64,000 nucleotides of DNA, taken from a virus. Every line of letters begins with the position of its first letter. Within the stretch, counting starts at the first letter, position 1. The translations under genes were made by a program, and so were the position numbers. Shown here piece after piece: positions 40,291 to 49,973 of the stretch. Location: the IMG/VR virus record IMGVR_UViG_3300046459_000427, positions 40,854 through 104,853 of that record, one strand, 5' to 3'. The notes beneath the pieces are model-generated. The model did no database searches. It was not told where the DNA came from and worked only from the letters and a program-made list of their open reading frames with translations.

Positions 40291-41428
40291 TGATATCCTC
40301 CAGAAGGCTCGACTCCCAGAACTGCTTGTTTCTCAGAACAGCCGGGACGCTGTCGAACTTGAATCGCTTGTTCGCATCGCTTCGGAATGTTACCGCGTAG
40401 GGCTGGTCCCTTTCCGCATCCACCGTGGTGGTGAACATCAATCCGGAGTTGCTCTTGTCCCGGTTGATGAGGTGCTTCGTACCAGTCACCATCCAACGGC
40501 CCGCACGGTCCGAAGACAGCGCACTTCCGGTGACGGTCACCAGCGTTCCCGGCGCAACCTTCGCTGTGCCGTACAGCGTGGCCTCCATGGTGATCCAGCC
40601 TCGTGAAGCAAGCGTGCGGGCTTCCATCAGCGCCTGCGCGTCCGCGTAGTTGTCGACCGCTCTGGCGGTGGTTATGGAGTTGAGGAACGCAGCCGTTCCC
40701 GTATTCGCCGCAGACGACGCCTTGACGACCCGCCCCGTCTTCGCGTCGAGGCCGGAAATGCTGCTCGTTCCCGCTGTCCCGTTCTCGCGGGGAATCATGG
40801 TGCCGGTAAGGATCGACAAATCCCGGAGGGTGTCCAGCACTCCCGGCTTCTGGTTCTTGTAGAACACGGGAATGTTCTGCGTGCGCTGGCCCAGCAGAAG
40901 AATGCGCGGGTCGAGGAAGTACAGCGTCGTCCCTTCGACCCAGAACCGGAAACCTACTTCGTTCGCCAGATCCTGGAGGAGTTTGAAATCACTCTGCCCG
41001 CTCTGCGCCCAGTAGGTGAGCCTGCGGGTGGACGGAGAGATGACGGTGCGCAGTCCGTTCTGGCGACCGACCTGGCGGGCGATGGAGGTGGGGCTTACGT
41101 TCTTCCACGACCGTGTGCGCTGGATGTTCAGCGGCAGGCTGGTGCCGATGCACACGTACCGCGTAGTGACCGACGTGGTGCCATGACTGGCCACGACGCT
41201 GGAGTGGTGCACGTAGCCGTACCAGCGGACGATGTCGTTGGGGCTGCGGCCGTAGTCGAGCACGACGGGAGCCAGCTCGGGGTAGGCGGTGCTGGCCGCG
41301 CCGGTCGTCACGTCCACGATCGCCATGGAGTGCGTGCCGTAACTCTCGCGGACTTCGACTCGGTTGATGAAGTTGTTGATCCGGGTGCCGGAGATGGTCA
41401 GGGCTGTGAAGGGGGTCGGCTCAGGCAT
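40280..41428 (-). CDS. Baseplate hub protein, gpD/gp27-like
   Basis: 382 aa. The middle, KNVSPTSIARQVGRQNGLRT, YWAQSGQSDFKLLQDLANEV and GFRFWVEGTTLYFLDPR, is diagnostic of phage late control D/gp27-type hub proteins. The N-terminal strand RVEVRESYGTHSMAIVDV fits the hub barrel. It forms the ring through which the spike passes and overlaps the spike gene by 11 bases. Confidence 0.88.
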   Translation of the reverse strand: MPEPTPFTALTISGTRINNFINRVEVRESYGTHSMAIVDVTTGAASTAYPELAPVVLDYGRSPNDIVRWYGYVHHSSVVASHGTTSVTTRYVCIGTSLPLNIQRTRSWKNVSPTSIARQVGRQNGLRTVISPSTRRLTYWAQSGQSDFKLLQDLANEVGFRFWVEGTTLYFLDPRILLLGQRTQNIPVFYKNQKPGVLDTLRDLSILTGTMIPRENGTAGTSSISGLDAKTGRVVKASSAANTGTAAFLNSITTARAVDNYADAQALMEARTLASRGWITMEATLYGTAKVAPGTLVTVTGSALSSDRAGRWMVTGTKHLINRDKSNSGLMFTTTVDAERDQPYAVTFRSDANKRFKFDSVPAVLRNKQFWESSLLEDINVG

Positions 41429-41693
41429 TCGGGATCCTTATGACCTGCCCCGGGATCAGGACGGACCAGTCGAGCACCTCGGGGTTGGCGTCCGCGATGC
41501 TCCACCACAGCCGGGCGTCGCCGAAATACTGCACGGCCAGCAGGTCGATGCGGTCGGAGCCGGTCAACTGGTGGTAGGTGAACTTGAACGACCACTCCCG
41601 CTGCTGCGACGGCACGACGGTGAGGTTCGTGCCCCGCCCGGAGGCGATCAGAGCGAGAGCGGAGTCCGCGTACCGGGAGTTGGCGGAGATCAT
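41421..41693 (-). CDS. LysM/gpX-like (gp53) tail protein
   Basis: 90 aa: YHQLTGSDRIDLLAVQYFGD and ARLWWSIADANPEVLDWSVL, ending in PGQVIRIP. This is the LysM-like gpX/gp53 baseplate motif, in which LysM binds the tail hub and not the cell wall. It is encoded between the hub and a tail protein, as in P2-like phages. Confidence 0.85.
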   Translation of the reverse strand: MISANSRYADSALALIASGRGTNLTVVPSQQREWSFKFTYHQLTGSDRIDLLAVQYFGDARLWWSIADANPEVLDWSVLIPGQVIRIPNA

Positions 41694-42448
41694 CGGCCAG
41701 CCTTTCCGTTTGCCCCACTGGCGAAGTCGTCCGGGGTCATCCCGGCGGGAAGCCTTCCGAAGGCCACGAATTCCCCGCCACCCTTCGGCTTCGGAAGGAG
41801 TTGCATGGTGATGCCTACCTGGCAGCGGGAGGGGATCATCTGCTGGTTCCAGTGGGTGTACTGGATATCGAGTTCCTGGATGACGCCGTAGTAGTTCAGG
41901 GTGTCGCCGACGACCAGGTAGACCGGGACGTACAGCATGGGCCCGGACGCATCGAAACTGAACTGCCCCTTGCGGAACGAATCGGTGGAGTCACCCTTGG
42001 CGTCCGTGCCGTCCCCGCTTACCTTTACGGACGCGGAGATTCCCGTGATCTTGTAGAGCATGGAAATATCCCAGCCCACACCGAGAGCAGGCACGAATAC
42101 ATTCTCCGCTCCGTACACCCGGGAGGAATCCCACATCTCGTAGGTACGGTCGAAGAGCAAGTTGAACTGAACCGTCTGCTGCAACGGCATGAGGAATTCC
42201 CCCGCCGTCACGTCGTTAGGGTTGACGGCGTTCTCGTCCGCCAGCAGCCCCGGATTAACGGAGTGCGACACATTGAGGACGCTCGGGTTGTAGAGGAAGT
42301 TGCACCGGTAACGAATTCCGTCAACCGGCTTTTCCTGGATGATGAATCCCCGGCTCAACTTCTTCCCGCCGCCAACAAGTGACTGAAGGCCAGGGAGTTT
42401 CGTTATCCGGGGGTCGAAGGAACCGTTGTCCTGGATCCTGGTAGCCAT
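41690..42448 (-). CDS. Tail/baseplate protein, 252 aa
   Basis: Contains FLYNPSVLNVSHSVNPG, PLQQTVQFNLLFDRTYEMWD, ISMLYKITGISASVKVSGDG and YGVIQELDIQYTHWNQQMIP. This pattern is found in contractile-tail baseplate proteins encoded between the tape measure and gpX genes. I infer a hub-adaptor role. The ATG overlaps the stop of the tape measure gene by one base. Confidence 0.7.
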   Translation of the reverse strand: MATRIQDNGSFDPRITKLPGLQSLVGGGKKLSRGFIIQEKPVDGIRYRCNFLYNPSVLNVSHSVNPGLLADENAVNPNDVTAGEFLMPLQQTVQFNLLFDRTYEMWDSSRVYGAENVFVPALGVGWDISMLYKITGISASVKVSGDGTDAKGDSTDSFRKGQFSFDASGPMLYVPVYLVVGDTLNYYGVIQELDIQYTHWNQQMIPSRCQVGITMQLLPKPKGGGEFVAFGRLPAGMTPDDFASGANGKAGR

Positions 42449-45400
42449 TAGTTACCTGCCGCGATGAGATTGATTCGATTGTCCTCGGCGATAGCGGTGA
42501 TGATCTGCTGCGCAGCATCACGGGCCGACTGGGAATTCATAGCGCCCTGCACCTGCACGGTGATCGCACCGGCATTGAAATGCAGGGAGGCCGGACCGCT
42601 CTTGGAACCGAGGCCACCGACCCCATTGGTCAGCGGCGTGTTACCCGACAGCGCGGCACGCACAGCCTCGGCCTGGTAGGCCGGAATGATCATCTCGCCC
42701 TTGTGGACGCGGGCCGTCTGGTCGACGTCGATGTTGGCCGAGCCGACCGCGTACCCCCTGTAAGCACCACCGTTCGCCATGGCCTTGATGCCCGGCACGT
42801 TGTCCAGGGTCTTGTAGCGGGACTCCGCGTAGCGCACACCCGCGATGATGTTGTCGACAGGGTTCCAGATGTCCTTGTGGCCCTTGAGCGAGTACGCGTT
42901 GAACGTCGAATCGATGGTCTGCATGATGCCCTTGGACGGGTGGCCCGCCTTGGCGTTGGAGTCCGTCTTGTTGATCGCGCGAGGGTTGCCGCCGGACTCG
43001 TACTTGATCATCGTGTTGACGATGGACTCGTTGTGCTTGGAGTCCTGCTTCAGGATCCCCAGCGCGCTCTTGATCCACTTGGCGACGTTGCCCTTGGGCA
43101 TCGCACCCGTAGGCACACCACCGCTGGAGTCGTCGTCCGAGGACTCCTTCGACGTGGTCGATGCACCCGCTGTCTGGGCCGAGGAGATGCCCGACGCGAT
43201 GGCATCGGCTTCCTCGACGGATCCGTACGAGCCGGTGTCCCCGCCGAAGCCCATGGTGGACAGCCGGTTGGAGCCGGACCCGGCGGTGTCCTCGGTGTCG
43301 CTGCCCACGTCGCTCATGCTGCCGACAGAGCCAAGGATCCGCACCGCGTTGGTGAACTCGCTCGGCCTGAAGGAGCGGACACGCACCACCGCGCCCGTGT
43401 GCGGGGCCTCGATGACCTTGCCACCACCTATGCACATCACGACGTGGTGCGCAGGGTCACCGTTGAACAGCAGGTCACCAGCGCGCACGTCGCTCAACTT
43501 GACCCTCTTACCCGCCCGCTGCTGCTGCGCGGCCGTGCGGGGCAGGCTCACACCGATCTGCTTGAACGAGTACATGAGCAGGCCGGAGCAGTCGAAGCCC
43601 TTCGGCGTCGAGCCACCCCAGACGTACTTCACACCCAAGTACTTCATGGCGACCTTGATGACGGCGGAAGCCGTCTTTCCTGCGCCCGACGTACCCGTGG
43701 CCTTCGCACCGGACGTCTTGCTACCGGTCTTCGCAGCGGCGCCACCAGCCGTAGCACCACCGAAGAAGTTGCTGACGATGCCAGTGCCCGCGCCGATCAC
43801 TCCGCCGACCGCAGCACCCACACCGGTACCGATGACGGGAACGATGGAACCGATGGCGGCACCAGCGAGCGCACCAGTACCCGCGTCCACGGCTACATGG
43901 CCCCACTTGTTGCCGGTCGAGTCCTTCTTGCTGACCTTGTCGACTACCTTCGAGCCGAAGTGGTGGGTGAGGTACGCGCCAATACCGAAGCCACCAGCAG
44001 CACCCAGCGCGGCACCGGACAGGTCCAGTGCACCCATCGCCGCGCCACCCATGCCACCCAGGCGGCCCAGCATGCCGCCAGCACCCGCTGCACCGCCTGC
44101 GCCACCACCTCCGCCCAGCAGTCCGCTGCCGAGCCTCGCAGCCCCCGTGAGGCCGCGTACAGCGCCCCAGGCACCGACACCGGCACCGAGGCTGGAACCG
44201 AGCACCGAACTGGCACCACCGAGCATCCCCATGCCGGTTGACGCCCCGGTCGCCTTGAGGACTCCCTGGAGCGCGGTGGAGAACATGTCCAGGTACTTCG
44301 TCGCCGTCTGAAGGCCTTCAGTGAAGCCGTCATTCTCGTTGACGTCCTGGTTGCGCAAGGTGCCAGCGCGGGTCATCAGGGTGTTGGCCGTGGACCCGCC
44401 GATGCCCATCTTCCCGAGCGCCGACTGCGCGGAGTTCTTCTCCTCCTGCGTCTTGCCGTTGTCACGCTTGTTGGCCAGGCTGACGTAGGTCTGAGCGGAA
44501 CCGCCGGAGACCTGCGCCAGCATCATGCCCTTCAGTTCACCCCGGACAAGTTCGAGGGTGTTGGGGTCAAGACTCTGCGCCAGCGACTGCATGATGCCGG
44601 ACTGGTTGTTGTCGAGCGTCCCGGCGATCTGGGCCTTGGTCTTCAGTTTCTTCAGGTCAGGCCACCGCGCCAGCGCCTGCTGGGCGATCTGTCGCGGGGA
44701 CTGCTTCTGCCCGTTCTTGATCGTCGAGATGCCGATGGCCTGCATGCCGTAGTACGAGCCTGCCGACCATGCGGCGGCCGTTCCCTGGGCGCGCTGCGTC
44801 TCGGTCATGCCCGGGTTCATGTAGCCCGAGGTGCCCTTGACGTAGTTCCACTGCTGGTTGAACGAGGTCGAGCCAGCCGACAGACCGCTACGGGTCATCA
44901 AGCCATAGGCCGTCGAAGCATCCTGCGTCGACTGGGCGGTGAAGTTGTTCTTGAAGGCCTGGTCCCGCAACGTGTGCCAGGACGAGGAAGAGCCCTGCGC
45001 GGCCTGGTAGGCGGTCGTCTGCATGACCACCTGGTCAGGCAGCTTCTTCTGACCCCACGCGACAACGCTGGACAGCGTGCTCTTGAGGCCGCCATTGTTC
45101 GAGCGCGTGCCACCGTTGTTGGCCGAACCACCGCCCAGACGCGGGGAGTTGGAGCCAGAACCGCCGTTGCTACCGCCCTGGTTACCGCCTTGGCCACCGT
45201 TGTTGGCTGCGCCACCACCCTGGGATCCGGACGTCGAGAAGCGGGCTCCACCTCCGTTGCCGGTAGGCGAGCCCAGACGACCCTGACCCGGCCCCTGACC
45301 ACCGTTGGTGCGGCCGAAGGAGTAGTTGCTGGTTCCGTTCCAGATATCGCCCAGCGCAAGGCCGAGACCCCGGGAGCGGGACATCTGCCCGACCCCGGTG

Positions 45401-45519
45401 TTGACGCCCTTGAGACCCTTATTCAGGTCATTGATGGTGCGCGTAAGGGCAGAGATCGCATCCTGGGCATTGTTCCAACCCAAGAGCGGTCCCTGCCCCG
45501 CCACGTTGTTGCTAGCCAT
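42448..45519 (-). CDS. Tape measure protein with NlpC/P60 and lytic transglycosylase domains
   Basis: 1023 aa from ATG at 45519 (GAGG upstream); the five-codon longer start has no site. Residues about 40-140 are Gly/Asn-rich and low-complexity; a hydrophobic Ala/Gly-rich region at about 440-620 is membrane-active-like. NlpC/P60: FDCSGLLMYSF (Cys about 643) and HHVVMCIGGG (His about 696). Lysozyme-like domain: NTMIKYESGGNPRA (Glu about 839) and SKGIMQTIDSTFNAY. It sets tail length and carries two cell-wall hydrolases for DNA entry. It is directly preceded by the chaperone frameshift ORF. Confidence 0.92.
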   Translation of the reverse strand: MASNNVAGQGPLLGWNNAQDAISALTRTINDLNKGLKGVNTGVGQMSRSRGLGLALGDIWNGTSNYSFGRTNGGQGPGQGRLGSPTGNGGGARFSTSGSQGGGAANNGGQGGNQGGSNGGSGSNSPRLGGGSANNGGTRSNNGGLKSTLSSVVAWGQKKLPDQVVMQTTAYQAAQGSSSSWHTLRDQAFKNNFTAQSTQDASTAYGLMTRSGLSAGSTSFNQQWNYVKGTSGYMNPGMTETQRAQGTAAAWSAGSYYGMQAIGISTIKNGQKQSPRQIAQQALARWPDLKKLKTKAQIAGTLDNNQSGIMQSLAQSLDPNTLELVRGELKGMMLAQVSGGSAQTYVSLANKRDNGKTQEEKNSAQSALGKMGIGGSTANTLMTRAGTLRNQDVNENDGFTEGLQTATKYLDMFSTALQGVLKATGASTGMGMLGGASSVLGSSLGAGVGAWGAVRGLTGAARLGSGLLGGGGGAGGAAGAGGMLGRLGGMGGAAMGALDLSGAALGAAGGFGIGAYLTHHFGSKVVDKVSKKDSTGNKWGHVAVDAGTGALAGAAIGSIVPVIGTGVGAAVGGVIGAGTGIVSNFFGGATAGGAAAKTGSKTSGAKATGTSGAGKTASAVIKVAMKYLGVKYVWGGSTPKGFDCSGLLMYSFKQIGVSLPRTAAQQQRAGKRVKLSDVRAGDLLFNGDPAHHVVMCIGGGKVIEAPHTGAVVRVRSFRPSEFTNAVRILGSVGSMSDVGSDTEDTAGSGSNRLSTMGFGGDTGSYGSVEEADAIASGISSAQTAGASTTSKESSDDDSSGGVPTGAMPKGNVAKWIKSALGILKQDSKHNESIVNTMIKYESGGNPRAINKTDSNAKAGHPSKGIMQTIDSTFNAYSLKGHKDIWNPVDNIIAGVRYAESRYKTLDNVPGIKAMANGGAYRGYAVGSANIDVDQTARVHKGEMIIPAYQAEAVRAALSGNTPLTNGVGGLGSKSGPASLHFNAGAITVQVQGAMNSQSARDAAQQIITAIAEDNRINLIAAGN

Positions 45520-45698
45520 TTTCCGCCTCAGCACTTCGCCTATGTCGCTGCGCCCTGAACCACTTCACCCAGTGAAGACGCTCGCGCACGGTCAACCGGC
45601 GAATCTCGCTGAGGCTCCACGCCGGACTTAGTTCGACTAGTTGCTCGTATTCGAAGTACGTGTCGTGGTAGTTACAGGCCCTGAAACAGGTCCCCCGC
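45512..45698 (-). CDS. Frameshifted extension of the tail assembly chaperone
   Basis: This frame runs from the end of the chaperone gene to TAG at 45512, but has no ATG, GTG or TTG in its first 35 codons. The product YHDTYFEYEQLVELSPAWSL then SEIRRLTVRERLHWVKWFRA looks natural and chaperone-like. It lies in the -2 (equally +1) frame relative to the chaperone, and GCGGGGGA (45698-45691) sits where a -2 slip would enter it, as for phage Mu's GGGGGCGA. Translation by frameshift is inferred. Confidence 0.6.
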
Positions 45699-46535
45699 AC
45701 TGATGAAGAGGGGGACCTCCTTTCCGCACGTATCGTGCGTGAACTTGACATCATTGTACTGAGGGCCCGGCTGCTTTTCCTCAATGGCATCGAGGATGCG
45801 CTTTCGGTCCACGATGCCCAGGGAACGCGCGAAGTCCGGGTTTCCACTGACGGCGTTTTCGCTACCATCGGCCTCGACCACGGAAATGAGGCAGCGGGAA
45901 ATCAGGAGCGTGTTCTGCTCGGATTCCGTGGTGCGCTCGACGATGGCGAGGATTGCGTCCTGGTCGGCGCCGATGGGAAGTCGGGCGTATGCCTTGCGGC
46001 CCTTTCGGAGTTCGACTTCGAAGACGCGGTCGGACGGGTTTGCCAGTCGGCGGACGGGGATCTCGTCGAGGGTGACGGACAGGCGGAACTCATCACCGCA
46101 GTGCGGGCAGGAGTAGCGGTCCCAGACGATCTCCTCGCCGTAGGTCGCGCGCCGGATCTCCAGCAGCAGCGTGTCGCGGTCGCCGAGCAGGAGGTTGCTG
46201 AGCAGCGCGGGGCTGGACTTCTGGTCGCCCACGGAGACGGTGCCGCTGTCGAGCAGGGTGGAGATGAACTTGCCGATGCCGCCGTTGCGGGCCTTGGTGA
46301 TGGCCTCTTCATCGGCGCCGGTCAGTTCCCGGACCTCGGCGTCGTAGCGGGCATTGGTGAAGTCGTTGTCCGAAACGAAACCGCCCGGCAGGCGGAACTG
46401 GCCACCTGCCGGGACGGCTATCTCGGGCTTGGCGACCTCGGCCCCCTGGGAAAGCAATGCCGCGATGGCAGCATTTGCCTGACCAGGGTTGGAGAGAGGG
46501 CTGGAGAACCCCTCGGTATGAAGGTCGTTTGCCAC
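45672..46535 (-). CDS. Tail assembly chaperone / baseplate assembly protein
   Basis: 287 aa. VRELTGADEEAITKARNGGI, LLGDRDTLLLEIRRATYGEE and YSCPHCGDEFRLSVTLDEIP with a Cys pair are characteristic of a family of tail assembly proteins encoded between tube and tape measure genes in contractile phages. Near the stop is the GGGGGA slip candidate that would give a longer fusion. The Leu-His-Thr copy lies at residues 5-7 (MANDLHTEGF). Confidence 0.75.
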   Translation of the reverse strand: MANDLHTEGFSSPLSNPGQANAAIAALLSQGAEVAKPEIAVPAGGQFRLPGGFVSDNDFTNARYDAEVRELTGADEEAITKARNGGIGKFISTLLDSGTVSVGDQKSSPALLSNLLLGDRDTLLLEIRRATYGEEIVWDRYSCPHCGDEFRLSVTLDEIPVRRLANPSDRVFEVELRKGRKAYARLPIGADQDAILAIVERTTESEQNTLLISRCLISVVEADGSENAVSGNPDFARSLGIVDRKRILDAIEEKQPGPQYNDVKFTHDTCGKEVPLFISAGDLFQGL

Positions 46536-46571
46536 TGGTTTTGCTCCTAGTCGAGTCGGTCGATTCCGCTA

Positions 46572-47123
46572 TTAGAAACTAACGGAAGACGAGCCGACAC
46601 TGTTAGCCAACTTGAACTCGAAACCCTCATGGGCGAGGGTCATCTGCTGGACGATGATCGCATTGGCGCCAGCGTCCAGGTCCGAGAAGGCGACCGCCGT
46701 GGGCCACGCGTTGTAGACGCGGAATGCGGCCTTGGCGGGAGTGGTGCCGGAAGTGACCGGGTGGTCGAGCACCTTGATGTCGATCATGTGCCGGAATTCC
46801 GCACCGGCCTTTCCGTTTCCGGTTCCCTGGAGCACGGTGAACAACTGCCGCATCCAGTCCATCATCTGGGAGTCGCCGACGGCGAGGCCCTTGGAAAGGG
46901 TGATCGGTGCGAAGTCGCTCTGCCCCGGCATCTTCTGGGTCGTTGTGTTCATTCCGCCCTCGCGGTACGGAATCACCTCGGTCGTGACGTTCAGACCCGA
47001 AACGGACATGAAGCCCATGCGGGCGAAGCCCTTGATGTCCGGGTGCTGGATCTGGACCTGGAACTTGAAGTTCCGCAAGGGATCCGTGGCGATGTGTCCG
47101 ACGGTGGACGTAGTCGTAGCCAT
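46572..47123 (-). CDS. Tail tube protein (gp19/Hcp-like)
   Basis: 183 aa. DPLRNFKFQVQIQHPDIKGF, FMSVSGLNVTTEVIPYREGG and FRVYNAWPTAVAFSDLDAG are typical of the T4 gp19-like tail tube family. It polymerises into the inner tube. It follows the sheath gene, the standard order. Confidence 0.95.
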   Translation of the reverse strand: MATTTSTVGHIATDPLRNFKFQVQIQHPDIKGFARMGFMSVSGLNVTTEVIPYREGGMNTTTQKMPGQSDFAPITLSKGLAVGDSQMMDWMRQLFTVLQGTGNGKAGAEFRHMIDIKVLDHPVTSGTTPAKAAFRVYNAWPTAVAFSDLDAGANAIIVQQMTLAHEGFEFKLANSVGSSSVSF

Positions 47124-47137
47124 CAGTGGGTTACCTC

Positions 47138-48682
47138 TCAGGAAGTGGTCGTCGAGTCAGAGGCGGAGGAACCGCCGCTGAACTGGCCGATCTCGATGAC
47201 GATGAACTCGGCCGGGGTCTGGAGAGCGACGCCGACGGAGATGTTCACGACGCCGTTCGCCACCGACGCGGCGGTGTTGTTCGTCGAGTCGCAGACCACG
47301 AAGAACGACTGGTCCGGGGTGGTTCCGGCCAGCACACCCGTCTGCATCAGGGTGAGCAGGTACTGCGAGATGACGGCGTTGACCTGGTCCCACAGGATCT
47401 GGTCGTTGGGCTCGAACACCGCGAAGCGGGTGGCGTCGAGAAGGCCCTTCTTGACCAGCATCAGCGACCGGCGCACGGAGACGTACCGGTCAGGCATGCC
47501 CTGCGACAGGGTGCGGGCGCCGTAGATGACGAAGCCGGTGCCCGGCAGGGACTTGATGACGTTGATGCCCGCGACGTTCAGCGCATCCTGGTCCGCGTTG
47601 GAGAACCGGAACTGCACGTCGAGTACGCCCTTGAGGACGGTGTCGATACCGGCCGGAGGCTTTTGCACACCGCGCGAGGCGTCGGTGCGGCTGTACTGGC
47701 CGAGGACCGCGCCACCCGGGGGCAGCAGACGGGCCGAGCCGGAGGCGGAGGTCGCCGGGTCGTTGACGATCAGCCACGGGCCGTAGACGGCCGCGTAGGA
47801 CGACGTGCTGATCGCGGAACCACCCGTGGACATGCCCTGGAGGCTCAGCGCGTAGGAGTGCGCGTTGTCGGCGCTGGTGGCCTTCTCGCCGTCCACGACG
47901 ACGAAGACGGTGCCCTGCCCCTCGGCCCACTCGATGATCGGGTTGAGCACGATGGAGTCGTTGACGCCCGGCAGGTTCAGCACCAGGTTGTCCTCGACGA
48001 TCTCCAGGCGCTGGGTGGCCGTGGCCAGGTCGACCGGAGCCACACCGTCGGAACCACCGGCCAGCGGGACGCCGGACTGGATCTCCGGAGCGTGGGTGGC
48101 GTCCCAGGCGGTGGAGAGCAGGCCCTCGACCTGGATGAAGGCAGAGCCGGTGACCGGGGAGTTGATCAGCGCCTGCGCGTTGCGGGAGTCGGACGGGTCC
48201 AGGGAGACGTCGGTGAAACGCTCCTTGAGGTAGGCGGCCGTCTCTCCGCCGACGTAGACGTACAGGTCGAACCGGCCGGAGCCGGAGGAGCCCGCCGTGA
48301 TATCGATGAAGACGTTGTTGCCCCAGGTGCCCGGGGAGATCGCCTTGACCTTGAGGGTGGGCTGCGGGGACGCCTCGGTGTCGTCCAGGGTGACGGAGGC
48401 CGCGACCGCGTCAGCGGCAGCCGCACGCACGATGTAGGCGCTGTTGCCACCGTTGTTGAAGAAGGAGTAGACAGCGAACGGGAGCAGGTCGGAGGTGTCC
48501 CCGAAGCCGCCGTAGGTGGCCACGTACTGAGACCAGGACGACACCAGCGTGGGGGCGAGTGGGCCGCCCTGCTTCGAGGTGCCGACGAAGGCCCCGACCG
48601 AGTCGCCTGGGGTCGTCGCCGTCTGAGCCAGCGGCGTCAACGTCTCGCCGATGTACACACCGGGACGCTTGTAGACAGTCAT
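47138..48682 (-). CDS. Tail sheath protein
   Basis: 514 aa starting MTVYKRPGVYIGETLTPLAQ, with the family's C-terminal part: VYGARTLSQGMPDRYVSVRR, then RFAVFEPNDQILWDQVNAVI and a final strand GVALQTPAEFIVIEIGQF. This is the contractile sheath. ATG at 48682 has AGGAG 8 bases upstream. Its presence shows the tail is contractile. Confidence 0.97.
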   Translation of the reverse strand: MTVYKRPGVYIGETLTPLAQTATTPGDSVGAFVGTSKQGGPLAPTLVSSWSQYVATYGGFGDTSDLLPFAVYSFFNNGGNSAYIVRAAAADAVAASVTLDDTEASPQPTLKVKAISPGTWGNNVFIDITAGSSGSGRFDLYVYVGGETAAYLKERFTDVSLDPSDSRNAQALINSPVTGSAFIQVEGLLSTAWDATHAPEIQSGVPLAGGSDGVAPVDLATATQRLEIVEDNLVLNLPGVNDSIVLNPIIEWAEGQGTVFVVVDGEKATSADNAHSYALSLQGMSTGGSAISTSSYAAVYGPWLIVNDPATSASGSARLLPPGGAVLGQYSRTDASRGVQKPPAGIDTVLKGVLDVQFRFSNADQDALNVAGINVIKSLPGTGFVIYGARTLSQGMPDRYVSVRRSLMLVKKGLLDATRFAVFEPNDQILWDQVNAVISQYLLTLMQTGVLAGTTPDQSFFVVCDSTNNTAASVANGVVNISVGVALQTPAEFIVIEIGQFSGGSSASDSTTTS

Positions 48683-48723
48683 CTGTTATCTCCTGTAAGG
48701 GGGTGAATTCCTGGGGCTACGAT

Positions 48724-49374
48724 TCAATGTCCCGGTGTCTGTGGTTCGGTTACGTCTTCCAGGTAGTACTCGAAGTCCAGCGCCACGGACTGGGCCTGCG
48801 CATACTGCGTGGCCGTATCCGGAAGCATTTCGCTGGAAACAGAAATCAGGTACTCGCGACGGAACAGTCGCTTTCCGTCCTCGTCGCGGGTGTCGACCAG
48901 CTCGGGGCCGCCGAGCAAGTCCAGACGTCGTACCGTCCCGTCTTCGGGAATCGTGAGGAATCCGAAGCGGGAGGGAATCCGGTCGTGCTGTGCGAGAGCC
49001 GCAGCGAGCGCCATGTCGTGCCAGTAGGTGCGGGTGAAGACGACGATCCGGTACCGCAGGTCGTAAGGGATGGGGTACTCGACGATGTACGGCGACTTGG
49101 TGACGTCGTAGGACGGTGCGTCGGGGTTCCACCACTTCTCGGCGCCTTCTGGCGCGTAGGGAAGTCGTACGTGGCCTCGGTGTTCACGCTCGTCGGCCTT
49201 GTCGATCCCCGCGTGCTCGATGACGATCAGAGGGAACGTCTGCTTGGCCAGCTCGCTCTCCGGCACGCGATAGCGCACCGCGACAGCACGGCCGTCGGGT
49301 GCGTTCACGTCGGTGACGGTGAGGCCCTGGAGTTTCGCCTTTACGGCGCGGTCCTCATTGATGAGCCATGGCAT
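48724..49374 (-). CDS. Head-tail/tail completion protein candidate, 216 aa
   Basis: Reads YPIPYDLRYRIVVFTRTYWH, DLLGGPELVDTRDEDGKRLF and a C-terminal YYLEDVTEPQTPGH. It lies between the stopper-like gene and the sheath, where tail terminator proteins are normally encoded. The family is not recognised, so the role rests on position. Confidence 0.6.
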   Translation of the reverse strand: MPWLINEDRAVKAKLQGLTVTDVNAPDGRAVAVRYRVPESELAKQTFPLIVIEHAGIDKADEREHRGHVRLPYAPEGAEKWWNPDAPSYDVTKSPYIVEYPIPYDLRYRIVVFTRTYWHDMALAAALAQHDRIPSRFGFLTIPEDGTVRRLDLLGGPELVDTRDEDGKRLFRREYLISVSSEMLPDTATQYAQAQSVALDFEYYLEDVTEPQTPGH

Positions 49375-49452
49375 GCAGCAGGCCTCGCGGGATCTCGGAA
49401 TGCGGAAGTCTTCCGCAATTCAGGATCTCAAGAAGGATGCCGAAGTTTGTAG

Positions 49453-49971
49453 TCAGGACTTCTGGGACCATCGAACGAACTGGGCATCGTTGACCAGCTC
49501 GTCCGGTTTCATCTGGACGCATTCCAGGCTGACGATGATGTCCCGGTTCTGGATCTGACCGAGGACGGAAATCGACGTGACCCGAAATACCTCGTCGTCG
49601 TAGACGATCCGGTCGGTCAGGTACTTCTCGTGGTCGATGTCCTGGTCGGAGAATCCCATCTTCCGCAGCGCGTCGAAGGACGCGGTGACGGAGAGGTTGT
49701 CCACCGTGTACAGGCCCTGGGTCGTGTCGTGCGCCGGGCCCTGGTTGTGGATCACGTGCAGGGCGGGGATCCGGTACGGGCCGACGAAGATCCGCCCCTG
49801 GCCGGTGCCCTCGTCGTAGAGGTCGTCGCCGTTGGGGTCGGAGTGGGAGAAGCGGTAGTAATCCACCCGCTCGCCGATCTCGCTCTGGCGCCCGCGCAGG
49901 GTCGCCATGATGTCCGTGGTCTCGTAGTTGGCGTTGAACCTGCCGTGCGTCTTCCAGTCAAGGCGTCCCAC
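49453..49971 (-). CDS. Head-tail connector/stopper candidate, 172 aa
   Basis: Contains YYRFSHSDPNGDDLYDEGTG, LHVIHNQGPAHDTTQGLYTV and ITSISVLGQI-like strands (VFRVTSISVLGQIQNRDIIV). Its gene order fits a head completion or stopper protein. No direct family recognition. Confidence 0.6.
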   Translation of the reverse strand: MGRLDWKTHGRFNANYETTDIMATLRGRQSEIGERVDYYRFSHSDPNGDDLYDEGTGQGRIFVGPYRIPALHVIHNQGPAHDTTQGLYTVDNLSVTASFDALRKMGFSDQDIDHEKYLTDRIVYDDEVFRVTSISVLGQIQNRDIIVSLECVQMKPDELVNDAQFVRWSQKS

Positions 49972-49973
49972 GA

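Noticed and set aside
37489-40293. 934-codon rightward ORF opposite the large spike gene
   Set aside because: Composition is the mirror of the spike protein and no motif is visible; the - strand frame has OB and Fn3 features.
31834-48682. Extracellular contractile injection system instead of a phage tail
   Set aside because: Terminase, portal, scaffold and capsid genes are collinear with the tail genes, so this is a full phage.
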